From positions 248,001 to 312,000 of the forward strand of contig CAWDJF010000009.1 of the NCBI GenBank assembly GCA_963802575.1: DNA of 64,000 nt, given 5' to 3'. Positions within the stretch are counted from its first letter, which is position 1; each line of letters opens with the position of its first letter. Source of the stretch: DATFTE01 sp963802575 (GTDB lineage: Bacteria > Acidobacteriota > Terriglobia > Terriglobales > Acidobacteriaceae). Made by a program: the position numbers and the translations under genes. Positions 1 to 9,891 of this stretch are shown here, one piece after another. Under the pieces are notes generated by a model, which worked only from the letters and a program-made list of their open reading frames with translations, did not search any database and was not told the DNA's origin.

Positions 1-1082
1 CCGCCACGGATGCCGCAGTCGCGAAACTCGTCGCCGTCTTAAAAGCCAGCAAGCTCTACGACGACGCGCTCATCGTCGTCGCCGCCGATCACGGCCAGAG
101 TCTCGGCGCTCACGGAGAAGACGCGCACGGCATCTTCCTTTACGACGAAACCATCCACGTACCGCTTGTCATGAAACTTCCCAAAGCGCAGATGGCGAAG
201 CATGTCACATCGCGCGTGGGACTGGTCGACGTCGCCCCAACGGTTCTCGAAGTCGCCGGAGTTCCCGTGCCTTCGCAGATGCAAGGACAATCCCTCCTCC
301 GCATCGCCAAAGCTGCCTCCGCTGTCGATCAACCGGTCTACGCCCGCAGCGACTTCCCTCAGCGCGGCTTTGGATGGAGTTTCCTTGAATCCTGGCGCGC
401 CGGGAAATATCTCTACATCCGCGCCCCCAAGCCGGAGCTTTATGATTTATCCGCTGATCCCGGAGCTACAAAGAATCTCGCCATCAGTTCCAAGGCCACG
501 CTCGAAACCATCGCCGCACAGCTTGACTCCTTCGATCATCATTTCGGGCAAGGCGTTAAAACGGCGGAATTAACTTCGAGCGAAGTGCAGAAGCTCAAGT
601 CGCTGGGATACGTAGGCTCAGAGAAGCCCTCAAGCACCAACACCGCCTCGACTGGGACTGACCCCAAAGACGAGATCGCCGTCGCCAATAAGTCTCAAGA
701 GGCGCTGACCGTCCTCGACTCTGGATCCGCCGAGAAGGCCGCCTCCATTGTGCAACCGGTCGCGGCATCCCAACCCAACGCCTATCTGCCGCAATATGTC
801 CTTGGAGTCGCATTTGCGCTCCAGCAGAAATATCCGCAAGCCATCGAACACCTGCACAAGGCGATCGAACTGCAACCCGACTCCGCCTGGGCGCATTTTT
901 ATATGGGAAGTTCGCTACTCAAGACAGGAGACTTCAAGACCGCCGCCGTCCACCTGGAAATCGCGGCCACTCGCCTTCCGCAGTCTGCGGAGGCCCACAG
1001 ACTATTAGCCGAAAGCTACGACCACCTGAACCGTCCGGAAGACGCCAGGAAAGAGCGCGTTCGGGCCGCGCAGATCCGCTAG
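1..1082 (+). CDS. Sulfatase-like (alkaline phosphatase superfamily) protein with C-terminal TPRs, 5' end outside window
   Basis: The open frame is already running at base 3, so only the C-terminal part is present. The visible protein has the second metal-site motif of sulfatase-type enzymes (AADHGQSLGAHGE, then HGIFLYDETIHVPL) and a C-terminal TPR section (about bases 740-1070) with the repeat-typical A.Y..LA pattern. The catalytic N-terminus is missing, so the substrate cannot be judged. It is a paralogue of the gene that converges on it from 3108; the two stop codons lie only 16 bases apart. In acidobacteria such proteins are normally exported, and their true substrates (sulfate or phosphate esters) are unproven. 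Confidence 0.85.
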   Translation, partial: ATDAAVAKLVAVLKASKLYDDALIVVAADHGQSLGAHGEDAHGIFLYDETIHVPLVMKLPKAQMAKHVTSRVGLVDVAPTVLEVAGVPVPSQMQGQSLLRIAKAASAVDQPVYARSDFPQRGFGWSFLESWRAGKYLYIRAPKPELYDLSADPGATKNLAISSKATLETIAAQLDSFDHHFGQGVKTAELTSSEVQKLKSLGYVGSEKPSSTNTASTGTDPKDEIAVANKSQEALTVLDSGSAEKAASIVQPVAASQPNAYLPQYVLGVAFALQQKYPQAIEHLHKAIELQPDSAWAHFYMGSSLLKTGDFKTAAVHLEIAATRLPQSAEAHRLLAESYDHLNRPEDARKERVRAAQIR

Positions 1083-1098
1083 CCGGATCGTCTGACGT

Positions 1099-3108
1099 CT
1101 AAGGTTTGGCGCCCGAGGTCCGAAGTTTTTCCGCCTCCGCCGCCTCTTTCTTCGCGATCGCAATCTGCCCCATGCGCCCATACGCATCCGCCAAAAACAT
1201 ATGCGCATCCGGAGAGTTCGGCTCCAACTTCACCGCCTTTTTCAAGTTCGGTAACCCCTCCGCCGGCTTCCCCTGCAAAGTCAGCATGCGCCCCAGTACG
1301 AGGTTGGCACGAAAGTTGTCGGGCTCCAGCTTCAACGTAGTTTCCAATTCCTTGCGCGCGTCCGCTGGACGATTTACTCGCGCATACGCGGACCCCAGTG
1401 AGTAGTGCAACGCCGGCCACTTGGGAGACTTTTGCACAGCAGCTTCAAACTGCTGCACGGCCCCTTCCCAGTCTCCAGTCTCTGAGAGCGACAGCCCCAG
1501 CTCATAATGCGTCATCAGAGTATCCGAGCGCATTTCCAGCGCTTTTCGAAGCACCGGGATCGCCTGATCGTACTGCTTCAACCATGTGTACGCTGTCCCC
1601 AGCTGCGCGTATGCGATGGGGATTCCCGGCCCCTTGGCCAGTGCTTGCTGCAGCAAAGGCACTGCTTCCTCATAGCGCGTGTCTTCGATGTCCAGAATCG
1701 CGTCGTGCAACAGGTTCACGATCTCGACTTTGTCCTTCGGATCGGCCTTCGTATCCTCCACTCCGGGCCGAACTTCGATCTCATTGTCAGAAGCGACGTA
1801 GCCCAGCGCATTCAGCTTCTCCTGCGCTTCAGGATCCACCGGCGTTTTCGCTTCGGCCTCAGTGCTGCTGGTCTTCTGCCGGAACGCATCGATTTGGCTG
1901 GTTAGGGTATCGGTAACTGCCGTGGATGAAGCCGCCAGGTCGTGTTTTGCATTGGGGTCGACCGTCTGGTCATACAACTCGCGGCGAGGAGCCTCTACAA
2001 AAAGATACTTGCCCGTTCGCAAAGCGCGCAGCGAACTCCAGCCAAACGCTCTTCGTGGATAATCCGTCTCTGCAAAGGCAGTCTGCTCCGGCGTCTTCAC
2101 AGGCTCGTCAGCCGTCATCTCCGGCACCAGCGATTCGCCCTGCATCGGCTTGGGGATCGCTGACCCCACCGTCTGCAGAATCGTGGGCGTCACGTCGACC
2201 AATACCACGCGTCGGTCGACTCGTTTGCCCGCCGACTTCTCTTTCGGCAACTTGAACACTAATGGCACATGGATCGTCTCGTCATACAGAAAAACGCCAT
2301 GAGCCGTCTCCCCGTGTTCCCCCAACGCTTCTCCATGGTCAGCCATGACTGCGATGATGCTGTTCTCATATCGCCCCCCCGACCGCAATTGGGAGAGAAA
2401 TTTCCCCACCGCGGCGTCGACAGACGCGATTTCACCGTCATAAGGCGCGTTGGCATATTTAGTCTTGAATGGTTCCGGTGGATCGTAAGGGTCGTGTGCA
2501 TCGTAAAAGTGCAGCCACACGAAGAATGGCCCGTGAGGATGCTTGTCAAGCCAATCGAGCGCTCTCGCCACTACCTGATCCGCCCGCCGCTCGATCGACT
2601 GGTACCGGTCTTCCCGCAGACGGCGGCGATGAAATCCTGCGTCGTACTTATCGAAACCGCGGTCAAAGCCCTGTCCCGAGCCCTCAACAGGATCCAGAAT
2701 TACCGAGGAGACAAACGCCGCGGTCTGGTATCCGCGCTTGCGCAGGATCTCTGGAAGGTAAGGCACGTTCGCCGGCAGGCGCTTGCCAAAATCATTCACG
2801 TGGTTAAACTGAGGATAGGTCCCGGTAAGAATCGTAGCGTGCGACGGCGGCGTCAGGGGCACATGCGAATACGCTCGCGTAAACACCACGCCTTGCTTGG
2901 CCAGATCATCGAGGTTCGGCGTCAGCCCCCGGTCGGAACCGAGAAAACCCATGCGATCCGCTCGCGTCGTGTCGAGCGTGATCAGGATAACGTTGGGAGA
3001 AGTCGCCGCAGGAGTCGCCGGCTTAGAGGCAGCCTTGCCCGGTGGGTTCACGGCCTCGGCGCACACCACCAGCATAAGAAGCAGAAAGAGCCGCCGCAGA
3101 ACCCACAT
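1099..3108 (-). CDS. Secreted sulfatase-like hydrolase/transferase with C-terminal TPR domain
   Basis: This is a complete protein of about 669 aa. I start it at the ATG at 3108, which opens directly on a signal peptide (MWVLRRLFLLLMLVVCAEA); a GTG seven codons upstream is possible, and neither has a good Shine-Dalgarno. The sulfatase fold begins with NVILITLDTTRADRMGF (first metal site) and includes MADHGEALGEHGE and HGVFLYDETIHVPL. The position of the formylglycine cysteine (CxPSR) reads TPPSHATILTG, so a threonine stands where arylsulfatases have Cys or Ser. Known Thr-nucleophile relatives are phosphoglycerol/phosphoethanolamine transferases, so sulfatase activity is doubtful. The last 200 residues are tandem TPRs. 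The extreme C-terminus (SGAKP) is encoded by a dispersed repeat. Confidence 0.9.
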   Translation of the reverse strand: MWVLRRLFLLLMLVVCAEAVNPPGKAASKPATPAATSPNVILITLDTTRADRMGFLGSDRGLTPNLDDLAKQGVVFTRAYSHVPLTPPSHATILTGTYPQFNHVNDFGKRLPANVPYLPEILRKRGYQTAAFVSSVILDPVEGSGQGFDRGFDKYDAGFHRRRLREDRYQSIERRADQVVARALDWLDKHPHGPFFVWLHFYDAHDPYDPPEPFKTKYANAPYDGEIASVDAAVGKFLSQLRSGGRYENSIIAVMADHGEALGEHGETAHGVFLYDETIHVPLVFKLPKEKSAGKRVDRRVVLVDVTPTILQTVGSAIPKPMQGESLVPEMTADEPVKTPEQTAFAETDYPRRAFGWSSLRALRTGKYLFVEAPRRELYDQTVDPNAKHDLAASSTAVTDTLTSQIDAFRQKTSSTEAEAKTPVDPEAQEKLNALGYVASDNEIEVRPGVEDTKADPKDKVEIVNLLHDAILDIEDTRYEEAVPLLQQALAKGPGIPIAYAQLGTAYTWLKQYDQAIPVLRKALEMRSDTLMTHYELGLSLSETGDWEGAVQQFEAAVQKSPKWPALHYSLGSAYARVNRPADARKELETTLKLEPDNFRANLVLGRMLTLQGKPAEGLPNLKKAVKLEPNSPDAHMFLADAYGRMGQIAIAKKEAAEAEKLRTSGAKP

Positions 3109-3137
3109 AGGAATAAAAAAGTGTAGCACGAAGTTTT

Positions 3138-3170
3138 GCTGAGGTCCGAAGTCTAAGGTCCGAGGTCCGC
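3138..3170. repeat. Dispersed GACCTC/GACTTC-type repeat tract
   Basis: A short run of near-copies of GGTCCGA/GTCTAAGGTCCGAGG lies between the sulfatase start and the receptor terminator. It belongs to the same family as tracts at about 9814, 12816, 12986, 13070, 15265 and 34843. Confidence 0.6.
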
Positions 3171-3173
3171 CCC

Positions 3174-3204
3174 AAAAAATCAGGCCGACCTTTCGGCCGG
3201 CCTG
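3174..3204 (-). terminator. Rho-independent terminator of the TonB receptor gene
   Basis: Read on the minus strand, a GC stem (AGGCCGGCC, loop GAAA, GGTCGGCCT, one mismatch) is followed by ATTTTTT. It lies 26 bases after the frame-corrected stop of the receptor and isolates it from the downstream sulfatase gene. Confidence 0.8.
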
Positions 3205-3229
3205 AAGGTTGTTTCAGCTTTCGCTTTGG

Positions 3230-6200
3230 TTAGAAGTCGAACCGTAGCGCCAGCTGGGTTACGCGAGCTCCACCCTGTCCAGGGGCGAAGGTCGGGTCGA
3301 CTTCCCAAACGTTGCGCCATTATCAACGAAGTTGCCGTCAGGGATGGCGAAGTTTGCACGGTTGAAGAGGTTGAAGAAGTTCGCCTGGAACTGAATTCCC
3401 GCGGACTCGGTGATCTTGAACCTCTTGGCGATGCTAAGGTCAATGTTCTGGTAGTTCGGACCGGTCAACGTACCGCGGCTGGTTTGTAGGACCCCGGGTC
3501 CTTGGCACCAGAGACCGCTGTTGATGCTCAGCGGGCATTGAACGTCCGTCGGCCCAAGCGATTGCCCAACGGCTCGGATTCGACCGAATTTCGTCGGATC
3601 GAAGAATCCTCCGGTACCGTCAGCATTTCCGGCCGGACTTCCGCCGGTCAACACGCTCGTGATCGCATTAGTACCGATGTAGGCCAAGCGATCGTTGCCA
3701 GTTCCGTTCTTGTTCGCATCGTTGCTGGTCGACGACGAGTACAACGAGAACGGTACGCCGCTCTGCAACGTGACGATGCCGGATGCGGACCATCCGCCTA
3801 GCCAGCGATTGGTCTTGAAGAACGGCAAATCGTAGCTGCCGCTCAACACGAAACGGTGCTTCACGTTGAAATCGGCTGGACCGTAGTCCTGTTGAACATT
3901 GGTGCTATCCGTCGGATTCAGCGTTTGTCCACGTGGAGTGAACGTGTCGCTGATCTGGTCAAGCGCCTTCGAGTAGGTGTAATTGGCGTTGAACTGCAAA
4001 CCACCTGCGAAACGCTTGTTCAGAGTCGTCTGCCACGCGTTGTAGTTGGAGTCGAATCCGTTGGTTCGCAGGTTAATGTTGCCCACCGCCGGGTTGGGGC
4101 GGATCGCATTCGTTCCGGTCGTTCCCAGCGCGGTTCTTCCATCGTAGGTATTGAGGTTCGCAATGCCGACCAGCTTACGGCCCCACGTGCCCACATAGTT
4201 GCTTTCCACAATCAGGTCCTTCGCAAGTTCATACTGGAATCCGAAGTTGGTTTGCTCGTAGTAGGCGGTAACCAGGTTCGGGTTGATGGCGCGGGGATTT
4301 GGCGTTGCGAGAGTAGCGCCACCAAATTGTGCCTGCTGATTGAACGGAACCGAATACAAGCCAGGGTTAGTAACCGGGCTCGCAAAGAACAGCGTCGACA
4401 CCGAGTAGAAAGGTGGATTGAAACGGATGTTCTCGAACACGTTGTTGTACAAGCGGTCGTAGGCGATTCCGAAACCGCCACGCACCACGAATTTCTGCTT
4501 GCCGGTGACATCGTACGAGAACCCGACTCTGGGAGCGAAGTTGTTGGTGTCTTTGTTCCAGATCTCGTGATCCCGCACCTGGAAGGTCGCCGTTCCATAG
4601 CCAGCGATAACCGGGTTGCCGGCTGGGAAAAACGGATTCGTGCTGCCCGGGTTGAACGGAGTTGCGGGGGAGCCCGGATAAAGGTTCGAATCGATGCCAC
4701 CGATAAAGTTATGCGGAGGGCCAAAATAATCCCAACGTACACCGAGGTTCAGGGTCAGGCGAGGATGAATTCTCCAGTCGTCCTGCAGGTAAGCCCCGAA
4801 TTCGTTGGAGCGGTAGCCGCGGTAATAAATGGCGACGTCGGCCGGAGTTATGGTGGGATTAATCGAAGCCTGAGCGTAGTACCACGAACCGTTGTACGGT
4901 CCGCCGTACGCCAGTTGATCGGCCTCGGCGCCAAACTGCCCATCAGTCAAAATATCTTCCACACCGTAAGGCAGGAAGAAACCGAAAAGCTGCGTTTCAA
5001 AGCTCGATCCGTTACGGTTACGACGGTATTCCCCGCCCGTCTTGAAGTTGTGCTTCCCACGGGTAATGGAAAGGTCATCTTTGTACTGGAACGTGTTTTC
5101 GGTGAAAAACTGCGGAAGGGCAGAGCCATTGCCATAAGCGCCCTGGAACTCATCGAATGCAGTCACGATCGATGGGATCCCAGCCGCTTCCTGGGGCGTA
5201 TTGCCGGGGAAGTTCGCGGTGTGGCGAACGTACCCCATACGCGCCTGGTTCAAAACTGTGGGACTGAAGGTGTGAGCCCAGGTGACACCGGCGTTCATCG
5301 CGCGCGCATGGTTGGGAAGCGGCGGTCCAAAGGTCGAATCTCCACCCGCCCACTGCGTCACTGTATCGCCGTTGTCGTAAAGGTAGGCGCCATTCAAACT
5401 GTCGTTATTCGTCAGCTTGTAGTCAACCTTCCCCGAATAACGCGTTTGGTTCAGGGACTGTGATTGCGGCACGTTGATGTTGCCGAATACATTGACGGGA
5501 TAAGTGATTCCGGAGGTAAAGACGCCACCACCCTGATTCGTTAGCGCCGTGCAAAGGGTGCTGGCAGTACAAACCGGGACACCCTGGGGCTGCAGTTTGC
5601 CTGTGAAGATCGTTCCAAGGCTGGCCGAGTTAGCGAACCCGCCAGGACACGGCGCTGCTATGTTCGGATTCGTTAAACAGAACCCGGCAGGGTCAGTCTC
5701 CATGAACGTCTCGAACGCTCCTGTATTCACGAAGTCCAGGAAGTCCGACGTGAGTACGTTTCCCGCCAAAGGGCTTGCGGTACGCAAACGGTGGATTTCC
5801 GTGGTGAAATAGAAGAACGCCTTGTCCTTAATGATCGGTCCGCCGACGGAACCGCCGAACTGGTTGCGGACCAGCGAGTCTTTAATGCCTGCGCGGTTCG
5901 AGAAGAAGCTGTTCGCCGCTAGCGCTTGAACGCGGTTGTATTCGAACAACGATCCGTGCCAGCTATTGGTTCCGCTCTTCAATACGGTGTCAGTCACGAA
6001 ACCGCCGGCCTGTCCGTATTCCGCGGAGAAGTTGTGGTCGATGACGCGGTATTCCTGAATTGCGTCAGGCGAGATCGTGGTGTTAGCTCCACCCGTCGAA
6101 GCTCCGATCGATCCGCCGCCGCCCAAGCCCGTGTCGTTATTGTCGAAACCTTCAACCAGGTAGTTGCCGGTTCCGCTGCGGCTTCCGTTCACGGCCGCGC

Positions 6201-6756
6201 CACGGTCAGTGCCGCCGTTCGCTACGTTCAGCGCGATATTGCCCTGCACTGCGCCCGCGGTCAGCGTTACAAAGCTGTTCTGGTCGCGCGTTTCCAGCGG
6301 CATCTGCTGCCACACGCGGCGATCGACCAGGTCCGAAATCGAAGATTCCTGGGTCTGTACTTGCTGGATCCCGGCTTCAACCGTCACTTGCTCAGTGCCG
6401 GAGCCCAACTCCAGATGCACATCCTGAGCGTTGATCGCGCCCACGCTGATCACGATGTTTGCGGTTTTCGCGCTCTTGAAACCCTTCGGAGACGTCTCCA
6501 AAGTGTAGGTTCCGACAACTGGCAGCGCGGGGAACCGGTACGTTCCGGCCGCTGTGGTCACTGTGGTGCGCTTCTCGCCGGTCGCGGTATTGGTCAGAGT
6601 AATTTGTGCGTTTGCGACCACTGCGCCTGACGGATCTGTCACCAGTCCGGTCAGTTCGCCCGTTCCGCCTTGTGCCCACAGTGTGCCGGCCAGCAGCCCC
6701 AATACTGTGATCACCAGCAAGAACCGAGTCATGGTGTTACGAAATTCGTATTCCAT
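3230..6756 (-). CDS. TonB-dependent receptor with carboxypeptidase-regulatory-like N-terminal domain (Oar-like), frameshifted at the 3' end
   Basis: Outer-membrane protein of about 1170 aa. The start is the ATG at 6756, preceded by AGGAGA at good spacing; the frame is open upstream but carries no such site. Domains in order: signal peptide (FLLVITVLGLLAGTLWAQ), a CarboxypepD_reg-like beta-sandwich (GGTGELTGLVTDPSGAVV onward, about residues 30-115), plug, then a large beta-barrel with many aromatic/Gly strands. The running frame stops at 3259 after RPSPLDRVELA. Shifting frame near 3299-3302 gives VDPTFAPGQGGARVTQLALRFDF and a stop at 3230, which is the family's usual last strand ending in Phe. 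One base therefore appears to be missing. Ligand unknown; Oar-type receptors are linked to uptake of polymers or large substrates. Confidence 0.92.
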
Positions 6757-7013
6757 TGACTGTCTCCTAAGTATTTGAATCCCATTCCAGGATGAGTTAA
6801 ACGGCTTTACAACTCGTGGTTCATCTCGTGACGCTATACGACGAGCGTTTGACAAATGCAAGCCGCGTACCAAAACACCTCGACATAACAGGCATTGTTT
6901 TCAATGGTTTGAAAACCGGTTTTGTTTATGTTATTGAAAAATGGAGCTATCCGGCTCGGCCTCTATGAAATCCCGTAGAAACACCCCGGAAACCCTGTAG
7001 TCCGTGTGCCAAA
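6757..7013. promoter_or_regulatory. Divergent intergenic region with AT-rich palindrome
   Basis: This spacer drives the TonB receptor leftward and the DUF309 gene rightward. It is more AT-rich than its surroundings around 6890-6950 and contains the perfect palindrome AAAACCGGTTTT at 6912-6923, flanked by A/T runs. It could be an operator; no regulator can be named. Confidence 0.35.
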
Positions 7014-7406
7014 ATGGGAGACGTGTCCCACCACCCGTATCTCGAGGGAATCAAGTTATTCAACAGCACAAATTTCTTTGAGGCCCACGAAGTGCTCGAG
7101 GACGTTTGGCGTGAGGCGCGCAACCCGGAAAGAAAGTTCCTGCAGTCGCTGATTCAGGTGGCGGTGGCGCTTCACCATCACAGCCGCGGAAATCTGGTTG
7201 GAGCCCGTTCCTTGCTCGCCCGAGCCACCCGCAACCTGGAACCCTATCCTGAAAAGTTCGGAGGCATCGATCTCCGCCTGCTGCGGCGGTCGCTGCATCG
7301 GTGGAGTAAGGCCCTCTCCGAAAGTGGACCTGCGCCTCCACATTTCAAGATCAAGGTGCAGGCGCGCAATGAAAACCGCAGAGGACGCGGAGGACGTCGA
7401 GTTTAG
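7014..7406 (+). CDS. DUF309 family protein
   Basis: Protein of 130 aa. It matches the DUF309 pattern: a G..LFN..NFFEAHEVLEDVW helix pair (residues 13-35), then LIQVAVALHHHSRGN, where HE and HH residues are conserved, then GARSLLARA. Members are small all-helical proteins of unknown biochemical role, found in many bacteria and plastids. The last dozen residues (NRRGRGGRRV) come from a repeat-like CGCAGAGGACGCGGAGG stretch and are probably not part of the fold. The next gene starts about 145 bases downstream, so co-transcription is possible. Confidence 0.85.
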   Translation: MGDVSHHPYLEGIKLFNSTNFFEAHEVLEDVWREARNPERKFLQSLIQVAVALHHHSRGNLVGARSLLARATRNLEPYPEKFGGIDLRLLRRSLHRWSKALSESGPAPPHFKIKVQARNENRRGRGGRRV

Positions 7407-7480
7407 GAGAATAAAAGCGCAGCCGTTCTCTGGGCGACGCAAGCTTGCGAGTCCCCAGTGTTTTTCATTCCCCATGTTTT

Positions 7481-7512
7481 GAACCCGCGAATATCCGCGC
7501 AAATCCGTGGCC
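7481..7512. repeat. Half copy of the dispersed CCACGGATT-type element
   Basis: The run CGCGAATATCCGCGCAAATC, followed by CGTGG, resembles one arm of the palindromic elements at 20030, 22152 and 31188. It lies just before the aminotransferase. Confidence 0.5.
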
Positions 7513-7551
7513 GATTTTGAAGGGAATCATCAACTGCTAGAATCCTCTCCA

Positions 7552-8713
7552 GTGCCTCCGACCTCTGCCAAACTGGCCGCTGTCCCTCTGCTCGACTTGC
7601 AGCGGCAATACGCGCAGATTCGCGAAGAAGTTCTTGCCGCGATCGAGCGCGTGTGCGCTTCGCAGCACTTCATCCTCGGCGCCGAAGTCGAAGCCCTTGA
7701 GCGCGAAGTCGCGGCCTTCATCGGATCGACGGCGGCCGTCGGCTGCGCCTCCGGTACCGACGCATTGTGGCTCGCACTCGCCGCTGCTGGCGTGCAATCG
7801 GGCGATGCCGTCATCACGACGGCGTTCAGTTTCTTCGCCTCGGGCAGCGCCATCGTACGCGCCGGCGCGCGTCCCGTATTTGCCGACATCGATCCGCACA
7901 CGCTGAATCTCGATCCCGCCAGCGTCGAGGCGCATTTGCGCTCTTCGTCCTACAAAGTGAAGGCGATTCTCCCGGTGCACTTGTACGGGCAATGCGCCAA
8001 CATGGACGAACTTGATCGCCTCGCGCGCCAATACAAACGTCGTTGTCGTCGAAGATGCCGCGCAGGCCATTGGAGCCGCGTGGCATGATCGCAAAGCCGG
8101 ATCGCTCGGAGTCGCGGCAGCCTTCAGCTTCTACCCCACCAAGAACTTAAGTGCCTATGGAGATGCGGGGTTGGTCACCACGCGCGATCCCAAGCTCGCC
8201 GAGCACATGCGCCGCCTGCGCAATCACGGCAGCCCGCAACGCTATCTGCATGAAGAGTTTGGATGGAATGCGCGCATGGACGCGATCCAGGCAGCGGTGC
8301 TGCGCGTGAAACTTCCTTACATCGAAGAATGGAATCGCGCGCGCCGCGAACACGCGGCGCGCTACGACCGACTGCTCTCGGAAGCCGGGTTGCTTTCGGT
8401 GGAGGGCAATTCACCCATTCGTTTGTTAGAGATCACTGCTGGAGCGCATCACGTGTTTCATCAGTACGTGATTCGCGCTGAGCGGCGCGACGAATTGCGC
8501 AAGTTCCTGACCGATTTGAAGATCGGTACGGAAATCTATTATCCGATTCCGCTGCACCTGCAACCCGTCTTCGCCTATCTCGGATATCGCGAAGGCGATC
8601 TCCCCGAATCCGAGCGCGCTTCGCGCGATGTGCTTGCTCTGCCCATGTTTCCGGAGTTGACGGAAGAGGAACAACGCTGGGTGGTGCAGAATATTGCGGA
8701 GTTTTATTCTTAG
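7552..8713 (+). CDS. DegT/DnrJ/EryC1/StrS aminotransferase, interrupted by a frameshift
   Basis: PLP-dependent sugar aminotransferase of the kind that makes amino sugars for cell-surface glycans. The first part runs to about 8034 (VPLLDLQRQYAQI, CASGTDALWLAL, TTAFSFFASGSAI, ILPVHLYGQCANM). The second part, in the next frame, begins NVVVVEDAAQAIGA and holds the PLP lysine (SFYPTKNLSAYGDAGLV) and the C-terminal LPMFPELTEEEQ motif. Dropping one A from AAA at 8035-8037 restores RQYNVVVVEDAAQ, so this is a one-base insertion. The start is uncertain: the GTG at 7552 is preferred; a GTG at 7507 lies inside a dispersed repeat; neither has a clear Shine-Dalgarno. As written, the sequence would give a truncated, inactive protein. 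Confidence 0.85.
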
Positions 8714-8817
8714 TCTTTGGTCGTTCGTCGTTGGTCGTTGGCCAAACCCCTACAGGATCGCGAAGTTGTTTGGGCGGAAGGTTTTCTCGAACGACCAAAG
8801 ACCAACGACTAACGACG
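8713..8817. repeat. TCGTTGGTC-type repeat in inverted arrangement
   Basis: A run of TTGGTCGTTCGTCGTTGGTC at the left end is mirrored by GAACGACCAAAGACCAACGA at the right end. The convergent aminotransferase and SH3 genes therefore end in, or overlap, the arms of an imperfect hairpin. The same family occurs near 14600, 14745, 15230, 15465, 28885 and 36012. Confidence 0.65.
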
Positions 8818-9795
8818 TTTTCTTCTCACCACTCGCACCGGCTCTTCTCCTGGCGCCAGCACTCGCTTCACGATGGGCGTATTGAGTTTGTACTTTCTTT
8901 CCAGCGTGTTGCCGCTGTCGTCTTTCACGCGAATCACGAAGACGGGCAGCCTGCCTTCTTTGTCGAAATTCTCTTGCGTGAGGGTTACGGGCAGCACGCC
9001 GTTCAAATCGTGCTCGCGGTAGGCGGTTTCGTAACGGTGCTTGCGGACGTTCCAGGTGAAGACGCGGATCTGGCTGAAGTCATAAGGCATTCCGTCTTTG
9101 TTCTCGTTCAGCACCACCAGGTATTGCGGCACTTTCTTGTCACCGTCGGTGACCTGGTCGAGCGCGAAGAACGCAATGATGCGCTGGCCTTCGGCGTATT
9201 GCGCGATTTCGAGCGGCACATCGACATCGATCAGGCGGCCAAGTACCCATCCCACGTGATTTTGCGCGTCGCGGATCAGCCACCAATCTTCGAGCGGCTT
9301 CTCGGCGTCTTTGTTTTTGTCCGATTTCGCAGGGCCGCCGCCGGGCACAGTCTTTTCCGCCGTGGCGCGTTTAAGCAAAGACACCTTGCTGCCTGAACTG
9401 AGCAGATAGAGGTGATCGGTATCACGTCCCGGTTCGACATGGATGTTGGTGTCATTGCGAGTGGTGCCCGTTCCCTGCACGGGCGTGTTCTGATTCTGCT
9501 GCGCCAGGGTTTGCAGGTTATCGAAAATTTGTTGTGGAACCAAGTTGCGCTGCTCGATCCAGCCTTCGATGTTCGAGTCGGTGCGCACGCGCACGAAGCG
9601 GCGATCGCGCTCGAGAACTTGCACGCGGTCTCCGTTCTTCACTACGCCGGTTTTGTTGTAAACCGCGGCGACCTGATCGCGCAAAATCGACTGCGGAGCG
9701 GAGACGTAGGCGTATTCCTTGGGGCCACGGCGTCCACGATTGCAGGCGGGAAGGGTCAAGAGCAGCAGCGCGAGCAGGATGAGGGTTCGTTTCAC
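8809..9795 (-). CDS. Lipoprotein with two bacterial SH3-like domains
   Basis: Predicted envelope lipoprotein of 328 aa. I start at the GTG at 9795 because it opens directly on a lipoprotein signal (KRTLILLALLLLTLPAC, Cys about residue 17). Longer upstream reading is dispersed-repeat DNA and should not be included. The first SH3-like domain (about residues 30-85) reads YVSAPQSILRD...WIEQRNLVP. A second (about 100-190) runs from TNIHVEPGRDTDHLYLL to DWWLIRDAQNHVGWVLGRL. The remainder is a beta-rich domain without a recognised name, ending in a basic tail (RVVRRKRR). SH3b domains usually bind peptidoglycan or peptides. The role here is unknown. Confidence 0.8.
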   Translation of the reverse strand: MKRTLILLALLLLTLPACNRGRRGPKEYAYVSAPQSILRDQVAAVYNKTGVVKNGDRVQVLERDRRFVRVRTDSNIEGWIEQRNLVPQQIFDNLQTLAQQNQNTPVQGTGTTRNDTNIHVEPGRDTDHLYLLSSGSKVSLLKRATAEKTVPGGGPAKSDKNKDAEKPLEDWWLIRDAQNHVGWVLGRLIDVDVPLEIAQYAEGQRIIAFFALDQVTDGDKKVPQYLVVLNENKDGMPYDFSQIRVFTWNVRKHRYETAYREHDLNGVLPVTLTQENFDKEGRLPVFVIRVKDDSGNTLERKYKLNTPIVKRVLAPGEEPVRVVRRKRR

Positions 9796-9813
9796 AGGGA
9801 CACGAACAATATA

Positions 9814-9860
9814 AACCAGACTTCGGACCTCAGACTTCAGACCTCGGACTTCGGACCTCC
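9814..9860. repeat. GACCTC/GACTTC-type repeat tract
   Basis: Alternating units CAGACTTCGGACCTCAGACT and similar, with a 6-9 base pseudo-period. It lies just upstream of the SH3 lipoprotein start. Confidence 0.7.
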
Positions 9861-9891
9861 CCACCTCGTCCGTCGTGCCTTTACCCCTTTT

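Noticed and set aside
3856..5463. A 535-codon open frame on the plus strand
   Set aside because: It is fully antisense to the TonB receptor, shows Val/Arg-rich low-complexity composition without a signal or motif, and arises from codon bias of the real gene.
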